64,000 nucleotides of DNA, taken from positions 3,782,001 through 3,846,000 of the forward strand of contig NC_059549.1 of assembly GCF_905220415.1 (NCBI RefSeq), in the 5' to 3' direction. Numbering within the stretch: the stretch's first letter is position 1; each line of letters opens with the position of its first letter. Both the position numbers and the translations under genes were made by a program. The notes below the pieces were generated by a model. It had not been told where the DNA came from. It saw only the letters and a list, made by a program, of their open reading frames with translations, and made no database searches. This DNA is from Colias croceus. Its lineage: Eukaryota > Arthropoda > Insecta > Lepidoptera > Pieridae. This document shows, piece by piece, positions 60,077-64,000 of the stretch.

Positions 60077-62906
60077 TGAAGCTGTCTGGCGTAGGTAAGT
60101 CATTCGCTAGTTATTGCTTACTTTATTATTTAATAGAATCTTCATCATGAGTCATGCAATTGCGATGATTTGTAGGCGCATATTAAATTTTAACAAGGGA
60201 GTGGGAGCGCTAAGGAAACAGAATTAAACTTCAATATTGAAACTAAGCCTTTATATTGATGTTTGAGATATTAACTTCTCAATGTTTCATTATTATTGAA
60301 GTAAAAAACAAAATGACACTGAAACAAATTACTGCAGAACAGTTGATAGGTGCTGTTACAAGTTTTGCATTAAGCATTTTTGTACTTTTACATTGAGTAT
60401 TGATTTAGAGTGGCGTTTTAAAATTATTAATTTTAAGATAAAATAATAATATATTAATGATCTAAGAATTTAAATTAATTAGATAGACATTTCAGCATAC
60501 ATAACATGAAGACAAAAAAACATGTGTGACAAACAACAAAATAGGACAATACCTACTACCTATCTCTCCACCTAATTATTGTTCTCGTTAATATTTTTCC
60601 AAAGCATTGGAATAGTGAATTGTAGCGTTGGAATTAAAAACCATTTTTCCGTCACAAGAGATGTTTTGCGAAACGGAAAACAATAATCTTGGATGTCAAG
60701 GTTAGGAACTAGCAAGTTTTCACTCAGGAAAGGCGGAATTTTCTGCTATTGTTCGCAGACATTTCCGACACAATAGCGCAATTTCTTAACTAGCCGTCTT
60801 TGTTCGACTAATGACCAACTTCAGATGTGACCCAGTTATAAAAAGTTTATAGTTCTACGTGGTTGTTTGCTATAAAGACAAATTCGCTGTGTTCTATTGT
60901 AATGAGGTTAGTTTGCGGGAGATAGAGACGATGTCATTTTAAATGTGTTAGAAAGATGTGAACTACTGAAATGGATTGTTTATATTTTGTTGTATAAGTT
61001 TGTGTGCTTTATAAAATATACAGATATTATTGTATGTACCCAATATCTTCCTATATAATATTCATATTTGTGATAATTTTCATTCACTTACAGACTTTTG
61101 TAGAGTTATTTAATGACACATTTTCTTTTATTTAACGATGTGGATAATGAATGACACTTTAGTATTAATACATTGTCAGTTCCAAAAAGCCTACCCAATG
61201 TAACCTACAGTAAAAAAATCTCATCAACACATAACTCAGAAGTGACTAACAACTTATTTAAACTCGTAAAAATTCATAATATTTTTATACTTTATTGTTA
61301 CACATTTGTTTTATTCTCGCGTCCACCAGCGGGGGGCGACCATAACTTTAAATTAATATTCTGTCAGCGGCCATTTTTTATTTTTAGCGGTATTTATTGT
61401 ATCGGCGAGATTTGTATTGCGTTGATACTGCGAACTGCAACTTTAGATTCTGCGCCTCCTGATAACGAATCAACTTAAATCATCGAAATGCGATACGCTC
61501 ATTTTGTTTCGCTTGTTTATTTAGTGTATTACATTACCGTATAATTAAAGGCGAGATTTTATTGATAAATGTAATATTTTTCTGTATTGGTAGAGGGTAA
61601 AAATAATTAAATATTGATAATCGTTATTTATTATTTCGTATGCTCTACAGTTGAACAAAATGATTGGTTTTGTTTATCCGATTTTCGGATGGTACTGATA
61701 TTTATCAATCATCGATCATAATTCATATAGGAATAACTAAATATTAAAAGATAGACTCGACACAAAAACAACAGTAAAGCAACAATAAAATAAATTTTGT
61801 AACGAATCTGTTATAATATTATATTGTATTTAAAAATCTCCAATAATTCTATACACTAAAATGATGAGACGAAAGCGTATTTGTAGTTCTTTCTTGAAAT
61901 CCGGTAACAAGCCAAAACTTTCTAAGTCTACAATGCAGTGAAAAGTTCGTCTGTGTTTACACTGTTATCTTGTTCACAGTTCACATGATCCGCTTTAGAC
62001 TTTAAAATAAGATATCGAATATGAAACAAGGCTCCATACAGAACAATAATATGAAATAACATTTTATATATATTGAATTCTGAAACGCTGCAGTAAATCC
62101 TTTGAAATGCAGTCGGAAATAATAGTTTTATATAAGACGTTCGACCGTAGGGATAGTTATGATTGGGTATTAACATTATTAAACGTTGTAAAATGACGTG
62201 CATTTAAATGTATAACAGAACACATAATAGTATATTATGAAGACATTGAATATAATGGAAATTAAACATATAAGTATAATGTATCAGATCTATAAATCTT
62301 CCAACAAAGATCCTTGTATATAACTTATAAATACATATTTGTTTTATAAATAATATCATTAGTGAGGATTAATTTTTCACAGTCACCTTATAAATTGTAA
62401 TAAAACCCCCACTCACGATATTAAATTCTTATTTATGTATTCAGGTTGTTAACACGAGTATGATTTAGATTTCACACATGTTGCCGATTTTTTAATTCCT
62501 TAACATATTATTCATAAATATCCACTAATGTGGATAATTTATTTAGTTTAGTATTTATTTTATTTGTATACTCAGCTGGTGTGAAAGATTTTATAAATCA
62601 AACAGATATGTTTTTAAATATAAAAAAAAATGTTATTTATTGGGATAAATTCTATAACTTAAAAGTTTTGATTGTTAATGATAATATTCTGATAACTAAT
62701 TAGTATTTATATTGAAAGAGTTAAACAAAACATAATTTAATCAATAATTCTACTTAGGACCTGGATAATATACATATTATTCTCTGGATTGTATTTTTAT
62801 TGCTTTTTTATTGAATAATGAATTTGTGTTTTGCATAAGAAGTAACAGGTATTATTGAAATATTTTACCACTATGTGTAGTTTACGACCAATTTATGCCA
62901 CTATTA
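60077..62906. other. AT-rich intergenic stretch
   Basis: No gene or element recognised. 101- and 91-codon frames (61173-61478, 61928-62203) show no motifs and have AT-driven composition. Confidence 0.5.
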
Positions 62907-62921
62907 TAACTGTGTCTAGTC

Positions 62922-63083
62922 TTTTTTTTTTATAGTGGGGAAATCTTCCAAAGATACCCACGGCCCCCGGGGAAGGAGCCGTGGGTTATGTCGGATTCTT
63001 ACCGACTAAAACCCCACTGTGTTCCGTCGAGCCGCTTTAATGAGGGGGCCGCGGGTATTTGTTAGAATTCTTCCGCGACCCCC
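62922..63083 (-). mobile_element. 5'-truncated relative of the R1-clade element
   Basis: 162 bp holding only 3' UTR. It aligns with 39288-39460 of the full-length element, sharing ATAGTGG, GGTTATGTCGGA, TACCGACTAAA, CACTGTGTTCCG and GGGGCCGCGGGTATT. It is clearly diverged and lacks an internal CCCTGC/GCAGGG hairpin. It has a poly(T) of 10 (poly(A) of the element). The flanking repeat is TAACTGTGTCTAG plus TC or CC, that is 15 bp with one mismatch (62907-62921 and 63084-63098). It is an older insertion of a sister subfamily. Confidence 0.88.
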
Positions 63084-63096
63084 TAACTGTGTCTAG

Positions 63097-64000
63097 CCTA
63101 GACTTTAATGCTCTAGCAACTAAACTACTGAAATAATTTTGATGTAATATAATAACGTTAATTAAATTGTACATCAGTGTAATCAAGGAAATTATGAATT
63201 TTAATATCCTTTATTATGTACCCACGTCCCACGCATATAAATTTAATGTCATTTGTAAGAAGTTTCAAAGAGCTGAATCGTCACCTTACTCCATAACGTG
63301 GCGGTATTGCCATCTTTCACTTCAAAAAATAAGAAATAAATAATGAAATATCAAGTACCCAAATAATAATAATACCTCGGATTAATATGTTGAAGTAATA
63401 TGATACTAATGTACTGCAGACCACTAACTCCCCTGTATTACACACCTGAATTATTGTTAACGGAAACTGCAGGCAATATCAGTGAAAACAGGGCGAAAGA
63501 TAAAATGCCCCCATCTAATTCCATTCGAGCAGAAATTTTGTACAGCTACCGGGAAGGTGGTGGAACAAAATATACGATAGCAATTATTGCCACAGATTAG
63601 CTAAGTAAGTGAATGGTTTTGGAAATTGCATTCTTTTGTATAGGAAAGAGTTTGCATACTGTTTCAGGGTATATTTTGTTTTTGGTTTAATTGTTACTTT
63701 TTGATTTTAATCTTTAACTTATGTAAAATCATAACCTATAATTGTCTTTGTTATACAATATATTATATAACTAAGGCTTTGTCATTACGCCGACAGAGCG
63801 CATCCCGCGAGGATAATGACGCTGCACCTCCATACGAACAACGCACTATTTACTTCTATGGACTAGTAGCTAACACGTACGTATAGAAAAAATATATGAA
63901 AAACTTTAAAAAAACATATGAAAGTTATAACCTTAAATTGTCTTTGTTATAAAATCTGTATAACTATTACCTTAAATTGTCTCTGTTATAGGGTTGATGT
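63097..64000. repeat. AT-rich stretch with a thrice-repeated 24-bp motif
   Basis: The motif ACCTTAAATTGTCTTTGTTATA appears near 63730 (as ACCTATAATTGTCTTTGTTATA), 63930 and 63973 (CTCTG variant), on the same strand. There is no gene in the stretch. The start of a possible repeat array may continue past the window end. Confidence 0.5.

Noticed and set aside
61173..62203. Open frames of 91-101 codons
   Set aside because: Composition follows AT-rich DNA, no motifs, no splice context.

Overview
The window looks like lepidopteran (moth or butterfly) nuclear DNA. It is AT-rich and gene-poor, with one canonical nuclear tRNA-Glu gene. It carries many short repeats of the kind recalled from moth genomes: small non-autonomous Helitrons ending in CTAG and inserted between A and T, foldback and TIR miniature elements, and a mariner relic. 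No complete host protein-coding gene can be supported. The window is probably intergenic or lies inside a very large intron.

Layout. 1-3.6 kb: a Helitron, a possible terminal exon, tRNA-Glu(CTC), and two adjacent copies of a foldback element, the second split by a dead D34D mariner. 5.6-21 kb: more small Helitrons, a complex foldback element (6.7-7.1 kb), a hAT-like element with 8-bp target duplications (9.5-10.1 kb), and a TIR element with a LINE tail inside it (20.0-20.4 kb). 23.1-24.5 kb: a 1.35-kb hAT-type element whose ends carry dense CAAGAC/GTCTTG arrays. 25-38.8 kb: mostly featureless AT-rich sequence with hairpins, including a perfect 26-bp-arm inverted repeat at 32.1 kb.

39.25-45.59 kb holds the main object: a full-length, apparently intact R1-clade non-LTR retrotransposon on the minus strand. 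It has a 15-bp perfect target-site duplication, a clean 21-nt poly(A), ORF1 (three zinc knuckles) and ORF2 (APE endonuclease, reverse transcriptase, C-terminal CCHC). The two ORFs are joined by a TAATG stop/start overlap. This is the only pair of long intact reading frames in the window.

46-64 kb: a Harbinger-type MITE, an inverted-repeat-bounded 1.8-kb segment holding two Helitrons, a GC-rich 0.8-kb insert sharing a 20-mer with the R1-type 5' UTR, a tRNA-like sequence without an anticodon arm, a weak candidate terminal exon, another Helitron, and a 162-bp 5'-truncated relative of the R1-type element.

The most interesting observation is that the 3' UTRs of the full-length element and its truncated relative can fold the same way. 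Two stems carry compensatory base changes, which suggests a conserved RNA structure. Host-exon candidates are listed at low confidence, because chance open frames of 60-70 codons are common in DNA this AT-rich.
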